A stretch of DNA of 64,000 nt from Desulfoplanes formicivorans (GTDB lineage Bacteria > Desulfobacterota > Desulfovibrionia > Desulfovibrionales > Desulfomicrobiaceae): positions 124,001 to 188,000 of the forward strand of contig NZ_BDFE01000004.1 of NCBI RefSeq assembly GCF_001748225.1, in the 5' to 3' direction. Both the position numbers and the translations under genes were made by a program. The notes beneath the pieces are model-generated. The model saw only the letters and a list, made by a program, of their open reading frames with translations, made no database searches and was not told where the DNA came from. The first letter of the stretch is position 1; each line of letters opens with the position of its first letter. Positions 33,814 to 43,648 of this stretch are shown one piece after another.

Positions 33814-35526
33814 ATGCATCCATTACCAGACAACATTCTGTTCCCCTCTCCCCTTTGCGCTGCCGAGCAGCAGTTGGTCCGCTCCCTTGCGCGTGACCTC
33901 GGCATCACCGAACTGACAGCCTCGATCCTCTTCAATCGCGGACTGCGAGACCAGCAAGCCATACAGCGCTTTCTTGACCCGGGACTTCGGCATCTTTCGG
34001 CCCTGGAAAACTGGCCGGGTCTGATTCCGGTTGCCGAACGCCTTGCAGCACACATTGCTCAAGGGGAAAAAATTGCTGTATGGGGTGATTACGATGTTGA
34101 CGGTGTCACGGCTACAGCCCTGGTGACGGATTTCTTTAAACGCAAGAATCTGTCCATAATCCCTGTGCTGCCTTCGCGGTTCGAACATGGATACGGCCTT
34201 GATGGATCTGCAATACGTGAACTTGCCCTATCCGGGATTCAAGTCCTTTTAACGGTTGACTGCGGGATTTCTGATCACCAGGCCGTGGATGTTGCCAAAT
34301 CCCTGGGCATGACCGTCATCATCACGGATCACCACCTCCCGGGGCCCGTCCTTCCGGCTGCAGACGGCATCTTCAATCCCCAACTCCAAGCCTGTCCGTG
34401 CCCCCATCTGGCCGGAGTCGGCGTGGCCTTTCTGCTCATGGCCGCCCTCAACCGGATTCTTCCCCCTCCCATTGATATCCGTCCACTTTTGGACTTTGTA
34501 GCCCTGGGAACGATTGCCGATATTGTCCCCCTGACCGGCGAAAACCGGATTCTGGTGAAAAACGGCCTTCTTGTTCTCAAATCAGACGATCGTCCCGGTA
34601 TTGCCGCCCTCAAGGGAGCCTGTTCCCTGGAAAGCGGCGCTTCTATCGGCTCCGGTGATGTCGGATTCGGACTTGCCCCGCGCATCAATGCGGCCGGTCG
34701 GTTGGACACGGCCAGGACCGCTTTTGATCTGCTCATGGCCGATTCTGCGAACACGGCCAAGCCATTGGCCAACCGCCTGAACAAGCTCAATGCCCAGCGC
34801 AAGACCATTGAACAACACATTGTCGATCAGGCCTTGGAACTGCTTGCAGAAAACGACCAGTCCTTTGGCCATGTCTTGTTCGACCCCGCATGGCATCAGG
34901 GGGTGTTGGGCATTGCTGCATCCCGCGTGACCGAACAGACCTATCGCCCCACCATCCTTCTTTCCGATCAGGGAGATGTGCTCAAGGGATCAGGTCGGAG
35001 TGTCCCGGGAATTGATCTGTTTACCTGTCTCAAGGCATGTGAGGACCTTTTGGAAGGATTCGGAGGTCATGTCATGGCAGCCGGTCTCAGCGTCCATCCC
35101 GACAACCTGGCAGCCTTCAGAGAACGCTTCAATGCCGCTGTATCCGAGCAGTGCCATGGAGCCGCTTTGCCCCGTCCCAAAATCAAGATTGACGCCGAAG
35201 TGCCCTTTGACCACATCACACCGGTTCTTCTTGCCGAAATCGAATCACTGCAGCCCTTTGGCCCAGCCAACCCGCGACCTGTATTTCTTTCCCCCGTGGT
35301 TACCGTGCGCAGCGTCAAGCCTTTCAGTCGCAACCGCCACCTGGCCTTTGAACTCCGGGATGAATCATCCAATATCACCTTTCGTGCCCTGGCCTGGCGA
35401 CAAGGCTCTACCCGGCATTATCAACAGCCTCAGGGTGCCCGCGTTCGTATAGCCTTTACACCCAAACTGACAACCTATAGGGGACTGGTAGGCATTGAAT
35501 TGATCATCAAGGAACTTTTTGCCTGA
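33814..35526 (+). CDS. recJ: Single-strand DNA exonuclease RecJ
   Basis: The 570-residue enzyme degrades single-stranded DNA 5' to 3' in recombination and mismatch repair. DHH-family motifs are visible: WGDYDVDGVTATA (motif I), TVDCGISDHQA, ITDHHLPGP (DHH, motif III) and DFVALGTIADIVPL (motif IV). The DHHA1 domain has GSGRSVPGIDLF and GGHVMAAGLSV. I use the ATG; a TTG 27 bases upstream is also open. Confidence 0.95.
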   Translation: MHPLPDNILFPSPLCAAEQQLVRSLARDLGITELTASILFNRGLRDQQAIQRFLDPGLRHLSALENWPGLIPVAERLAAHIAQGEKIAVWGDYDVDGVTATALVTDFFKRKNLSIIPVLPSRFEHGYGLDGSAIRELALSGIQVLLTVDCGISDHQAVDVAKSLGMTVIITDHHLPGPVLPAADGIFNPQLQACPCPHLAGVGVAFLLMAALNRILPPPIDIRPLLDFVALGTIADIVPLTGENRILVKNGLLVLKSDDRPGIAALKGACSLESGASIGSGDVGFGLAPRINAAGRLDTARTAFDLLMADSANTAKPLANRLNKLNAQRKTIEQHIVDQALELLAENDQSFGHVLFDPAWHQGVLGIAASRVTEQTYRPTILLSDQGDVLKGSGRSVPGIDLFTCLKACEDLLEGFGGHVMAAGLSVHPDNLAAFRERFNAAVSEQCHGAALPRPKIKIDAEVPFDHITPVLLAEIESLQPFGPANPRPVFLSPVVTVRSVKPFSRNRHLAFELRDESSNITFRALAWRQGSTRHYQQPQGARVRIAFTPKLTTYRGLVGIELIIKELFA

Positions 35527-35574
35527 CCCATTTTGTTTCTGTATATTTCCAAACCACCATGCAAGGAGATACCC

Positions 35575-35961
35575 ATGACCATTCGTTCCCTATGCTCTAT
35601 GCTGATTGGCATCGCCATGATCTGTTCCTTATGTTCCTGTGCGGCTGTTGTGGCAGGAGGGGCCGGAGCCGCAGCAACGTATACCTATTTTGAAGGCAAA
35701 GTCTCCATAACCAGAAACGTCAATGTCGATCGGGCCTATGCCGCGGCCCTCAGTGGGTGCAAGGATCTCGGTCTGGTCATTGAAAAACAAAACAAAAATC
35801 TTTCCGGGGCCCAGATTACCGGCAAGGATGGCGATCGTCCCTTCTGGATATGGATCAGCACCGACAACAACGTTACTTCCAAGATTTCCGTTCGCGTTGG
35901 CCTTTTTGGTGATCGAAACGCCTCTCGCAATATTCAGGACGCCATTGCCAATCATTTGTAA
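35575..35961 (+). CDS. Small outer-membrane lipoprotein (DUF3568-like)
   Basis: With AAGGAG seven bases before the ATG this is 128 residues. The signal sequence ends in a lipobox (ICSLCSC), so the mature protein is lipid-anchored. It continues AAVVAGGAGAAATYTYFEGK, the DUF3568 start, then an alpha/beta domain (VDRAYAAALSGCKDLGLVIE). Family function is unknown. It follows recJ by 48 bases and ends at a long inverted repeat shared with the convergent gene. Confidence 0.82.
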   Translation: MTIRSLCSMLIGIAMICSLCSCAAVVAGGAGAAATYTYFEGKVSITRNVNVDRAYAAALSGCKDLGLVIEKQNKNLSGAQITGKDGDRPFWIWISTDNNVTSKISVRVGLFGDRNASRNIQDAIANHL

Positions 35962-35981
35962 CAGCCCATTCATGGTGTGCT

Positions 35982-36037
35982 CCTAAGCAGCAAGGGGGAT
36001 ACAGACTGTCATGTCTGTATCCCCCTTGCTGCTTAGG
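35982..36037. terminator. 25 bp perfect inverted repeat between convergent genes
   Basis: The arms CCTAAGCAGCAAGGGGGATA... and its complement are 25 bp, perfectly matched, around a six-base loop (TGTCAT). They lie between the stops of the rightward lipoprotein gene and the leftward ASKHA-domain gene. It is most likely a shared bidirectional terminator. The T run is absent on both sides, which is unusual for so strong a stem. Confidence 0.75.
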
Positions 36038-36051
36038 GCGCAACTCACTTC

Positions 36052-37599
36052 TTAACAATACCCAAAGCGCATCTTGGCAACATATCCGCGGGCAAAATCA
36101 TCCTGAGCCGGTAAATCAAGGCTTTGTACATGTCCTTGCAAACCTTGCACTCGGGTACGGGCATCCTTATCCACCAGCAGATCCCATGCTCCCTTGAGGG
36201 CGGTATTGCCTGCCAAACAGATCTTTTTCTCCCAGGATGTGGGGAAAAAACCCAGGTCAACCAGTTCCAGCGGTCGAAGATTCCCACCCAGTGCTCCGGA
36301 TACAAAGACCTTTCTGACGGCATTTGTCCTGAGGCGACCATGGCCAAGAAGAGATTTCAGGGCGTAATTGCACGATGCCTTGAGTTTCAAGATCTCTTCA
36401 ACATCCCTTCCAGTTAGAATGGTTTTGCCTTCCAGAACCAAGGCCTTGCCTGAGGCATTGTGCTGGACCATGTTCTCGATGCGCTGGCCCACCAGATGAC
36501 CTGGTCGGGTGAACAAACCCGTATCATCCAGCACGCCGGTACGCCGAAGCAGACTCACCAGGGAAAGATATCCTGTTCCAGAAATGCCGTGTCCAATACT
36601 CCCGCCAGCCGGACACAAGCCGTCCCGGGTCAGTGTAAACCCGGTACAAACCCCGGAAGACGCGATTTTGCCCCGGGTGAGGCCGATTCCTTCCAAAGCA
36701 GGTCCCATGGCAACGCTGGTCACCCAATAGTTGTCAGGACCCAAAGCAAGAACAAACTCGCCATTGGTTCCGAAATCGGCAAGAATAAACGGAAAAAGCT
36801 CGCTCACTGGATAGTGGCCCAGAATATGGGCCAGGCCACAGGCAATGTCCGCTCCCACAAAGGGCGCCAACAGGGGGGGGATATAAACCTGCAGGGAACT
36901 TGATGCATGCTGCCTCGTCAGGGTGGCCATGGCGCCACCTGCATAGGTCAAGGCATAGGGAGACGCGGCCAATCCCTGAAACGAACGTCCCAGCAGCGAG
37001 TAGATCATGACGCTGTTACCGGTGACCACAACAGCCGGGCGAGAGATATCCTTCCTCCCGACCAGTCTTTCGATGCTTGTGATCAGGCACTGCTGCAAAC
37101 AAAGGGACATGGCCGGGCCCAGTTGAGCAAAGGCCATCCGGGCCATGACATCGGCCCCGGCACCCACCTGGGGATTGAGCAGGTGTCCGTAATGTAAGGT
37201 AGACGAACCCGGTTGCACACCCTGCCACTTGATGGCAGTAGTTCCAATATCAATGGCCAGGCGGTCCCAACTCTCCGTGTACAAGGAAACATCATCCCCG
37301 GACGCAGGAGTGGTCAGGGAATCGTGGGCAATGCGTATACTCGTGCCGGGCACAGGAAGATGTCTGCAGGAAAGGCGCCACCCTGCTGTAAGCTGACGGG
37401 TGGAGAGCACGTTGACCTCCACATCGTCAGGAGCGGGAGGATCTGATAGATACAGAACTCGACAACGTCCGCACGCTCCAAGCCCTGCGCACAGGGGACG
37501 TCCCTGATACAAACCGGCCGCAAACAGATTCTGGGCAAGGGTGGCTCCCGCATGGATGGGATAGGAATGAGTTTGTTTCCCGCTTGTAACGTATAGCAC
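36052..37599 (-). CDS. Ferredoxin/ASKHA-domain protein (RACo-like corrinoid activator, DUF4445)
   Basis: The 515-residue protein has an N-terminal 2Fe-2S ferredoxin domain with Cys37, Cys43, Cys46 (CAGLGACGRC) and Cys78 (LSCRH). A C-terminal actin-like ASKHA/DUF4445 ATPase domain carries LAIDIGTTAIKW and ILADFGTNGEFVL as phosphate loops. Such proteins use ATP to reduce Co(II) corrinoid proteins back to Co(I) for methyl transfer. No corrinoid protein or methyltransferase gene is nearby, so the client is unknown. The start is GTG with AGGA upstream. A LysR gene precedes it by 27 bases in the same direction. Confidence 0.88.
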   Translation of the reverse strand: MLYVTSGKQTHSYPIHAGATLAQNLFAAGLYQGRPLCAGLGACGRCRVLYLSDPPAPDDVEVNVLSTRQLTAGWRLSCRHLPVPGTSIRIAHDSLTTPASGDDVSLYTESWDRLAIDIGTTAIKWQGVQPGSSTLHYGHLLNPQVGAGADVMARMAFAQLGPAMSLCLQQCLITSIERLVGRKDISRPAVVVTGNSVMIYSLLGRSFQGLAASPYALTYAGGAMATLTRQHASSSLQVYIPPLLAPFVGADIACGLAHILGHYPVSELFPFILADFGTNGEFVLALGPDNYWVTSVAMGPALEGIGLTRGKIASSGVCTGFTLTRDGLCPAGGSIGHGISGTGYLSLVSLLRRTGVLDDTGLFTRPGHLVGQRIENMVQHNASGKALVLEGKTILTGRDVEEILKLKASCNYALKSLLGHGRLRTNAVRKVFVSGALGGNLRPLELVDLGFFPTSWEKKICLAGNTALKGAWDLLVDKDARTRVQGLQGHVQSLDLPAQDDFARGYVAKMRFGYC

Positions 37600-37626
37600 A
37601 CCAAATATCCTGTTGCGCGCATCGCA

Positions 37627-38541
37627 TCACGATGCAGACAGCTGAGAAAGGGACAGATCATTGACCAGAAAATCACGCAACGCGCGGGTTGCCGGGAAAA
37701 GCTCACGTTTTTGATTGTACACAAGATAAAACGTTCGCGACATGGTGAACCCGGGAATGGAAGCCACTCCCATTTCTCCGCGCTTGACATAGGGATCAAC
37801 AACCATTCGCGAAGTCACTGAAATACCCATCCCAGCAAGCACACAACCAAGCATGGCCTGGGTGTTCTGCACCTGAATACCGACACGCAGATCGTCAACG
37901 CCAAGATCAACACTCTTCAGTGCGGACTCGAGAGCTCTGCGGGTTCCTGATCCGGGCTCACGCATGACCCATGGCACGCTGCACAGCGTGGTGTGAGCAT
38001 CCCCCTGGCTGACCGCGTGGATCAGTTTTTCGGTTCCAATGAGGACGAGATCATCTTCCAGGAGGGGAACAAAGGCGAGATCATTGCAATCCGCTGCCGA
38101 ACCGACCATGGCAAGCATAACCTCGCCCTGACGGACCATATCAATGACCCCGCCAGTATCACCCACTCGCAAATCGATCTGCACTTCAGGATAGGTGCGC
38201 ATGAACTTGGCCAGCATGGGGGGCAGAATGTAATCAGCCGGTATGGTGCTGCCTCCGAGGATGATCGGACCGGAGATGGTTTGCCGCAGAAGGTCAATTT
38301 CTGCGCGAGCCATGTCCAGGACATGAAAAATACTCCTTGTTCGACCGTACAGGATCTCGGCGGCCTGGGTCGGCAGGACATTGCGTCCGACACGATCAAA
38401 CAGAAGAATGCCCAGTTCGTCCTCCAGAAGAGCCACATGGGAACTGATGGTAGGCTGGGAAAGAAATAATTTTTTACCAGCCTTTGAAAAGCTCCGCGTT
38501 TCATAGACCTTGGCAAACGCTTCAAGACGTCGTATATCCAT
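37627..38541 (-). CDS. LysR-family transcriptional regulator
   Basis: The 304-residue protein has an N-terminal winged helix-turn-helix (MDIRRLEAFAKVYETRSFSK, then LSQPTISSHVALLEDELG) and a substrate-binding domain from ~90 (ISGPIILGGSTIPADYILP). The latter resembles CysB/CbbR-type regulators. Its overall look recalls LysR proteins annotated as selenium-metabolism-associated in sulfate reducers, but that is memory and was not checked. It shares a transcript direction with the RACo-like gene 27 bases downstream and may control it. Confidence 0.9.
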   Translation of the reverse strand: MDIRRLEAFAKVYETRSFSKAGKKLFLSQPTISSHVALLEDELGILLFDRVGRNVLPTQAAEILYGRTRSIFHVLDMARAEIDLLRQTISGPIILGGSTIPADYILPPMLAKFMRTYPEVQIDLRVGDTGGVIDMVRQGEVMLAMVGSAADCNDLAFVPLLEDDLVLIGTEKLIHAVSQGDAHTTLCSVPWVMREPGSGTRRALESALKSVDLGVDDLRVGIQVQNTQAMLGCVLAGMGISVTSRMVVDPYVKRGEMGVASIPGFTMSRTFYLVYNQKRELFPATRALRDFLVNDLSLSQLSAS

Positions 38542-38584
38542 TTTGGCAATAATTTGGATCAGGTTTATCGATTTTAAAAAACAG

Positions 38585-38615
38585 AAAAAAAGGCAGAGTA
38601 CTCTGCCTTTTTTTT
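38585..38615 (-). terminator. Terminator of the ribosomal protein/rpoA operon
   Basis: GGCAGAG-TA-CTCTGCC is flanked by seven A and eight T, a textbook bidirectional terminator. It lies seven bases past the rplQ stop and upstream of the LysR gene, separating the two leftward units. Confidence 0.93.
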
Positions 38616-38621
38616 CGTCAC

Positions 38622-39059
38622 CTATGCCTCGGAAGTTGTCTCTTCCACTTCTTCGGTCTTCTCGGGCTGCTCTTCTTCGTCCGCAACCGGCTCGACCGCC
38701 CTCACATTCAGCTCGATAAGGGCCATGGGTGCGGCATCACCCATCCTTGGCTGGCTGAACTTGACTATACGTGTATAACCACCTGAAGGCTGATCAGCAA
38801 ATCTCGGTCCAATCTCATCAAAAAGGCGTTGTACCAGCTGATGACTGCCAAGAACCTTGTAGGCCTCGCGACGTGATTTCAAATCATTCTTCAGAGCCAG
38901 GGTGATCAGGGGTTCAACAAACTTTCTGAGTTCCTTGGCCTTGGGTAATGTCGTCCGTATCCGTTCGTGAACCAGCAAAGACCTAGACATGTTCCTGAAC
39001 AAGGCCTTTCTGTGCTCCATGGTACGGTTGAGTTTCCTGCCTGCTTTTTTATGCCTCAT
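38622..39059 (-). CDS. rplQ: Ribosomal protein L17 (bL17)
   Basis: The 145-residue large-subunit protein has the typical start [20 protein letters not shown]. The family core ends near residue 120, and an acidic Glu-rich tail of about 25 residues follows ([15 protein letters not shown]), longer than in E. coli. It is the last gene of the macro-operon. Its start overlaps the rpoA stop by 11 bases. Confidence 0.97.
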   Translation of the reverse strand: MRHKKAGRKLNRTMEHRKALFRNMSRSLLVHERIRTTLPKAKELRKFVEPLITLALKNDLKSRREAYKVLGSHQLVQRLFDEIGPRFADQPSGGYTRIVKFSQPRMGDAAPMALIELNVRAVEPVADEEEQPEKTEEVEETTSEA

Positions 39060-40092
39060 CTTCTTCTGACCTCTTCATCCATTCCTGGTACATTTCTTCA
39101 AAATTATCGTTTTTCATCCCGAATTCAAGATTCATGGATTCGAGAACACGGCGAATATCTTCGAGTGATTTGCGACCGAAATTTTTGGTTTTGAGCATTT
39201 CACTTTCAGTCTTCTGAACAAGCTCACCAACAAGATGAATACCAGCACTCTTCAGACAATTGCTCGCACGAACCGGAAGCTCGAGATCTTCAATACTCTT
39301 GAAAAGATTGGGATTGATTTCCTGAGTGGCGGAAACGTTCTTGTGATCGACATCAGCCGTTCCTTCATCAAAATTGATGAACACGGCCAGCTGTTCCTTG
39401 AGAATCTTGGCACTGTACGCCAGGGCATCCTCGGGCGATACCGAACCATCCGTCCAAATCTCCATGATCAGCTTGTCATAGTTGGTCATCTGGCCGACGC
39501 GAGCCTGTTCCACATGATACGCGACTTTTTTGACAGGAGAAAAACTCGAGTCCAGGGGAATAATGCCGATCTCGTTGTCCAAGCCCTCATGCATTTCAGC
39601 CGGGACATACCCCTTGCCCATGCGAACCTCCATCTCAACAACAAAATCGATGGGTTCGGTCAGGGTGGCGATATGCTGGTCAGGGTTGAGCACCTTGATA
39701 TTCTGGTTCTCCTGGATGGCAGAAGCGGTTACCTCGCCGACATCATTGGCAACAAGCTGCAATCGCTGGGGTTCGCTCGTTGATGAAGCAAACTTGATCT
39801 GCTTGAAATTGAGAATGATGTCCGTAACGTCTTCAACTATCCCCGGAATCGTGGAAAATTCATGCTGAACTCCATTGATTTTCAAAGCGGCAATGGCAGC
39901 ACCCTGAAGCGAGGACAACAGGATTCGACGCAAGGAATTCCCTATGGTTGTACCGAAGCCCCTTTCCAAGGGTTCACATATGAACTTTCCATATGTAGCG
40001 CCGGATTTGTCATCACGTTCGATCCGGTCGGGTTTGACGAGTTCAGACCAGTTACGCACGTTCACAGGTCTTTCACTGCTGGTTTCCGTCAT
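39049..40092 (-). CDS. rpoA: RNA polymerase alpha subunit
   Basis: The 347-residue subunit has an N-terminal dimerisation domain ([17 protein letters not shown]) and a C-terminal DNA/activator-binding domain ([20 protein letters not shown], then GRKSLEDI). It is ~18 residues longer than the E. coli subunit, mostly as a charged C-terminal tail. I start at the ATG with GGTG upstream rather than at the GTG nine bases earlier. It assembles the polymerase core with RpoB and RpoC, encoded 15-20 kb upstream on the same strand. Confidence 0.97.
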   Translation of the reverse strand: MTETSSERPVNVRNWSELVKPDRIERDDKSGATYGKFICEPLERGFGTTIGNSLRRILLSSLQGAAIAALKINGVQHEFSTIPGIVEDVTDIILNFKQIKFASSTSEPQRLQLVANDVGEVTASAIQENQNIKVLNPDQHIATLTEPIDFVVEMEVRMGKGYVPAEMHEGLDNEIGIIPLDSSFSPVKKVAYHVEQARVGQMTNYDKLIMEIWTDGSVSPEDALAYSAKILKEQLAVFINFDEGTADVDHKNVSATQEINPNLFKSIEDLELPVRASNCLKSAGIHLVGELVQKTESEMLKTKNFGRKSLEDIRRVLESMNLEFGMKNDNFEEMYQEWMKRSEEDEA

Positions 40093-40107
40093 AGAAAACA
40101 CCTATTT

Positions 40108-40734
40108 TTATTTGGAGTACAATTCGACGATCAGCTGCTCATTCATCGGGAAGGTAACATCATCACGCACAGGCAGGGCCTTGACAGTACCCTTGAGTGC
40201 CGTGACATCGACGTCAAGCCATGCTGGTACGCCTCGACGGGCAACAACCTCTTGCGCTTCCTTGATGACAAGGCTGTTTTTGCTCTTGGTGCACACTTCA
40301 AGGACATCTCCTTCCCTGAGCTGAATGGAAGGAACAGTGACCTTGCGTCCGTTAAGCATGAAATGGCCGTGACGGACGAGCTGCCGCGCCTGATTCCTGG
40401 AATTGGCAAATCCCATTCTGTACGCAACATTGTCGATACGCTTCTCAAGAAGCATCAACAGGTTGGTACCAGCAATGCCCTTCTTGGATTCAGCGACCTT
40501 GAAGTAGTGTCTGAACTGACCTTCCAGAACACCATACATGCGGCGAACCTTCTGCTTCTCGCGAAGCTGAATGGCATATTCCGTGGGCTTGCGACGCATC
40601 TTGCCGTGCTCTCCCGGAGGATAGGAACGCCTTTCAAAAGCACATTTATCAGTGTAACAACGATCACCCTTGAGAAAAAGCTTTTCGCCTTCCCTCCGGC
40701 AAAGTTTGCATTTTGCACCTGTATATCTAGACAA
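40108..40734 (-). CDS. rpsD: Ribosomal protein S4 (uS4), zinc-binding form
   Basis: The 208-residue primary binder of 16S rRNA has an N-terminal Cys cluster (CKLC at 9-12, then CYTDKC at 26-31) that binds zinc, so this is the C+ type. It has the S4 RNA-binding domain ([20 protein letters not shown]). The start is TTG with AAGGAGG eight bases upstream; no ATG is available. S4 usually also represses its own operon. Confidence 0.97.
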   Translation of the reverse strand: MSRYTGAKCKLCRREGEKLFLKGDRCYTDKCAFERRSYPPGEHGKMRRKPTEYAIQLREKQKVRRMYGVLEGQFRHYFKVAESKKGIAGTNLLMLLEKRIDNVAYRMGFANSRNQARQLVRHGHFMLNGRKVTVPSIQLREGDVLEVCTKSKNSLVIKEAQEVVARRGVPAWLDVDVTALKGTVKALPVRDDVTFPMNEQLIVELYSK

Positions 40735-40747
40735 TTTCTAATCCTCC

Positions 40748-41137
40748 TTAAACTCTGCGCCGCTTGGGTGGTCTACAGCCATTGTGAGGGATGGGGGTGA
40801 CGTCACGAATAAAAGTCACTTTCATCCCTGCGGCATGAATGGCACGCATGGCGGATTCACGACCCGCACCAGGTCCCTTTACAAAGATGCCGACCGTACG
40901 CATCCCATGATCCTGAGCACGTTTTGCAGCAACTTCGGCTGCCTTCTGTGCCGCAAAGGGAGTGCTTTTCCGGGAGCCCTTGAAACCGGAGGTTCCGGAA
41001 CTCGCCCAGCTGACCACATTGCCTACATTATCTGTAAACGTAATAATGGTGTTATTAAAAGTTGCGCTTATATGCACAATACCGGTGGGAATGTTCTTGC
41101 GTTCCCTTTTTTTCATACCCTTCTGAGGCCTTGCCAT
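40748..41137 (-). CDS. rpsK: Ribosomal protein S11 (uS11)
   Basis: The 129-residue platform protein has [17 protein letters not shown] and [16 protein letters not shown], ending with the basic [15 protein letters not shown] tail that contacts rRNA. It is flanked by rpsM and rpsD in the usual alpha-operon order, and it starts with ATG. Confidence 0.98.
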   Translation of the reverse strand: MARPQKGMKKRERKNIPTGIVHISATFNNTIITFTDNVGNVVSWASSGTSGFKGSRKSTPFAAQKAAEVAAKRAQDHGMRTVGIFVKGPGAGRESAMRAIHAAGMKVTFIRDVTPIPHNGCRPPKRRRV

Positions 41138-41153
41138 ACCTTCTCCTCACTCT

Positions 41154-41522
41154 TTACTTTTTGCGACCTACAGCAACACGTTTTCTGCCTTTTCTTGTGC
41201 GGGCGTTTGTCTTGGTCTTTTGACCACGCACAGGCAGGCCTCTTCTATGCCTTAAACCACGATAACATCCAATATCCATGAGTCGCTTGATATTGGCGGT
41301 TACTTCACGACGCAGATCGCCTTCAACCTTGTAGTTATCTTCGAGTTCAATACGAATTTTCTTGATTTCATCGGCAGTGAGGTCGTCGGTTTTCTTGGTC
41401 CAATCGGTCCCGGTGGCGTCTAAAATCTTGAGCGCTGTCGTATGACCAATCCCGTAGATATAGGTCAACGCGATATCAAGTCGTTTATTCTTTGGTAGAT
41501 CAATACCTGCAAGTCTTGCCAC
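41154..41522 (-). CDS. rpsM: Ribosomal protein S13 (uS13)
   Basis: The 122-residue head protein contacts the large subunit and P-site t[23 protein letters not shown] and [20 protein letters not shown] are diagnostic. The start is GTG, closely behind GGGGGA. Confidence 0.98.
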   Translation of the reverse strand: MARLAGIDLPKNKRLDIALTYIYGIGHTTALKILDATGTDWTKKTDDLTADEIKKIRIELEDNYKVEGDLRREVTANIKRLMDIGCYRGLRHRRGLPVRGQKTKTNARTRKGRKRVAVGRKK

Positions 41523-41536
41523 AACATCCCCCTACA

Positions 41537-41650
41537 CTAGCCTTGTCTCTGTTTATGTCTTGGATTTTCACAAATGACACGGATCGTTCCCTTTCGCTTG
41601 ATAACCTTGCACTTGGGACAGATCTTCTTGACTGATGGTCGAACTTTCAT
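41537..41650 (-). CDS. rpmJ: Ribosomal protein L36 (bL36), zinc type
   Basis: This 37-residue protein reads [20 protein letters not shown] and then [17 protein letters not shown]. Cys11, Cys14, Cys27 and His32 form the zinc site, so this is the C+ form. It lies between secY and rpsM. No infA or map gene separates it from secY; the 62-base gap is too short for either. Confidence 0.97.
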   Translation of the reverse strand: MKVRPSVKKICPKCKVIKRKGTIRVICENPRHKQRQG

Positions 41651-41712
41651 AATTCCCCCAAAATATATTTCCGACAAATCCGTAGTCTCACGATCACATT
41701 ACAAACGACGTC

Positions 41713-43017
41713 TTAACGTCTTCCCTTGATCTTGGCCTTGGCCATGAGTCCATCGTATTGACCGGTAATCAAATAGGATTGCACCTGGCTCATCGTATCC
41801 ATTGCCACACCAACCACGATCAACAGGGCAGTTCCGCCGTAATAGAAAGGCACATTGAACTGCCTGATGAGAAGCATTGGGAAAATACAGACAACAGACA
41901 CATAAATGGCGCCCCAAAATGTGAGACGGCCAAGGACCTTGTCAATATATTCCTTGGTTTTGACCCCGGGCCGAATCCCGGGAATGAAAGCTCCCTGTTT
42001 CTTCAGGTTTTCAGCAATGTCCTTGGGATCGAAAATGATCGCTGTGTAGAAGAAACAGAAGAAAACAATCATGGTGATATAAAACAGATTGTAGACCAGG
42101 GAACCAGGACTGAAGATGGCAGAAAACTGCTTCAACCATTGCACATTGGAAAAATTGGCAATTGTTGCGGGAAACATGAGAATGGAAGAAGCAAAAATCG
42201 GAGGGATGACTCCGGCAGTATTCACCCGAAGAGGCAAATGGCTGCTCTGCCCGCCATACAATTTTCTGCCCATCATTCTCTTGGCATACTGGATCGGAAT
42301 CCTGCGTTGCCCGCGCTCCACATAAATAATGCCAATCAAAACAGCAGCCATCACCACCAGAACGAAAAGAGCCACAAACACGCTGATCTCGCCGGTACCC
42401 ATCAAACGGATGGAGTTGAACAGACCAGCAGGAAAACGGCAGACAATACCGGCAAAAATGATCAGGGAAATACCATTGCCAACGCCATTTTCAGTGATCT
42501 GCTCCCCAAGCCACATGATCAGAACCGTTCCGGCCGTCAATGTCAGGATCGTTATGATCCGAAACGACCATCCCGCAGCCAGGACAACGGGAGCCCCGGT
42601 GGGACTGGACATACTTTCAAGTCCAATGGCAATGCCAAGTCCCTGTACCAGGGTGATGAGAACGGTACCATACCTGGTGTACTGGGTGATTTTTTTCCGG
42701 CCTGCCTCGCCTTCTTCCTTGCTGAGCCGCTTGAGATCCGGGCTGACCACGGTCAAAAGCTGAATGATGATCGAAGCCGAAATATAGGGCATGATCCCCA
42801 AGGCAAAGACCGAGAGATTCCGCAGGCCACCACCGGAAAACATGTCGAAAAGGCCGAACAACGTGTTCTGAGCATTGGCAAAGAAATCGGACAGGGCATT
42901 TCCATCAACACCCGGAATGGGCAAATGAATGCCCACCCGATAAATTGCCAGAAAGAGAAAGGTGAACAGTAATCTTCGTTTAAGTTCCTGAACGCCGCTA
43001 TTCATTGATGCCGACAT
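41713..43017 (-). CDS. secY: Protein translocase channel SecY
   Basis: The 434-residue inner-membrane protein has ten hydrophobic helices. IPGVDGNALSDFF, GIMPYISASIIIQLL (plug/gate region), RYGTVLITLVQG and the cytoplasmic loop RRIPIQYAKRMMGRKLYGGQSSHLPLRVN are diagnostic. It forms the Sec channel with SecE and SecG, encoded elsewhere. AGG lies before the ATG. It follows rplO by six bases, as in spc operons. Confidence 0.98.
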   Translation of the reverse strand: MSASMNSGVQELKRRLLFTFLFLAIYRVGIHLPIPGVDGNALSDFFANAQNTLFGLFDMFSGGGLRNLSVFALGIMPYISASIIIQLLTVVSPDLKRLSKEEGEAGRKKITQYTRYGTVLITLVQGLGIAIGLESMSSPTGAPVVLAAGWSFRIITILTLTAGTVLIMWLGEQITENGVGNGISLIIFAGIVCRFPAGLFNSIRLMGTGEISVFVALFVLVVMAAVLIGIIYVERGQRRIPIQYAKRMMGRKLYGGQSSHLPLRVNTAGVIPPIFASSILMFPATIANFSNVQWLKQFSAIFSPGSLVYNLFYITMIVFFCFFYTAIIFDPKDIAENLKKQGAFIPGIRPGVKTKEYIDKVLGRLTFWGAIYVSVVCIFPMLLIRQFNVPFYYGGTALLIVVGVAMDTMSQVQSYLITGQYDGLMAKAKIKGRR

Positions 43018-43023
43018 AATGAC

Positions 43024-43470
43024 CTATCCTTCAAGTGCCGTGGCTTTGCCCCCGGCCTGAGTGATCTTTTCCGCAGCTTTCTTGGAAAAGGCATGCGCAG
43101 TAATGGTCACGGGACCGGAAAGTTCGCCATCAGCAAGAATCTTGATGGGAGCGTTCTTGTTGCAACAGGAACATGTATACAGATCATCCAGGGTCAATTC
43201 GGTGGCCTCGGGAAAGTGACGGCTGATCTGATACAGGTTGATGGTTTGATACTTCACACGAAAGGGATTCTTGAAACCACGCTTGGGAAGCCGACGCTGC
43301 AAAGGCATCTGTCCGCCTTCAAAACCAGGGCGAACTCCACCACCGGAGCGGGCATTCTGTCCCTTGTTTCCCTTTCCGCTGGTACATCCCTGACCAGTGG
43401 CAGAACCGCGGCCGACACGTTTGCGCTGGGCACGCTGCTCTGGATATGGATACAGTTCATGTAAATTCAT
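43024..43470 (-). CDS. rplO: Ribosomal protein L15 (uL15)
   Basis: The 148-residue large-subunit protein starts MNLHELYPYPEQRAQRKRVG and has the Gly-rich GSATGQGCTSGKGNKGQNAR. An odd Cys cluster, YTCSCCNKNAPIKI, lies near residue 100 where most homologues have charged residues. The ATG overlaps the rpmD stop by one base. Confidence 0.97.
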   Translation of the reverse strand: MNLHELYPYPEQRAQRKRVGRGSATGQGCTSGKGNKGQNARSGGGVRPGFEGGQMPLQRRLPKRGFKNPFRVKYQTINLYQISRHFPEATELTLDDLYTCSCCNKNAPIKILADGELSGPVTITAHAFSKKAAEKITQAGGKATALEG

Positions 43471-43640
43471 TACTTTACAACCTCTACTAAATGACGAACA
43501 CGTTTAATCATTCCCAGTGTACAGGAATTATCCGGAAGCTCGTTGGTGGAATCGATCTTGCCGAGTCCCAGAGCCCTGACAGTCTTTCTTTGTCGTGGAT
43601 TGCACCCGATAATACTTTTGACAAGTCTGACCTTGATCAT
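43470..43640 (-). CDS. rpmD: Ribosomal protein L30 (uL30)
   Basis: This 56-residue protein reads MIKVRLVKSIIGCNPRQRKT and then VRALGLGKIDSTNELPDN, typical of short bacterial L30. It sits between rpsE and rplO in spc-operon order. The stop TAA overlaps the rplO start. Confidence 0.97.
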   Translation of the reverse strand: MIKVRLVKSIIGCNPRQRKTVRALGLGKIDSTNELPDNSCTLGMIKRVRHLVEVVK

Positions 43641-43648
43641 GAAAACAC

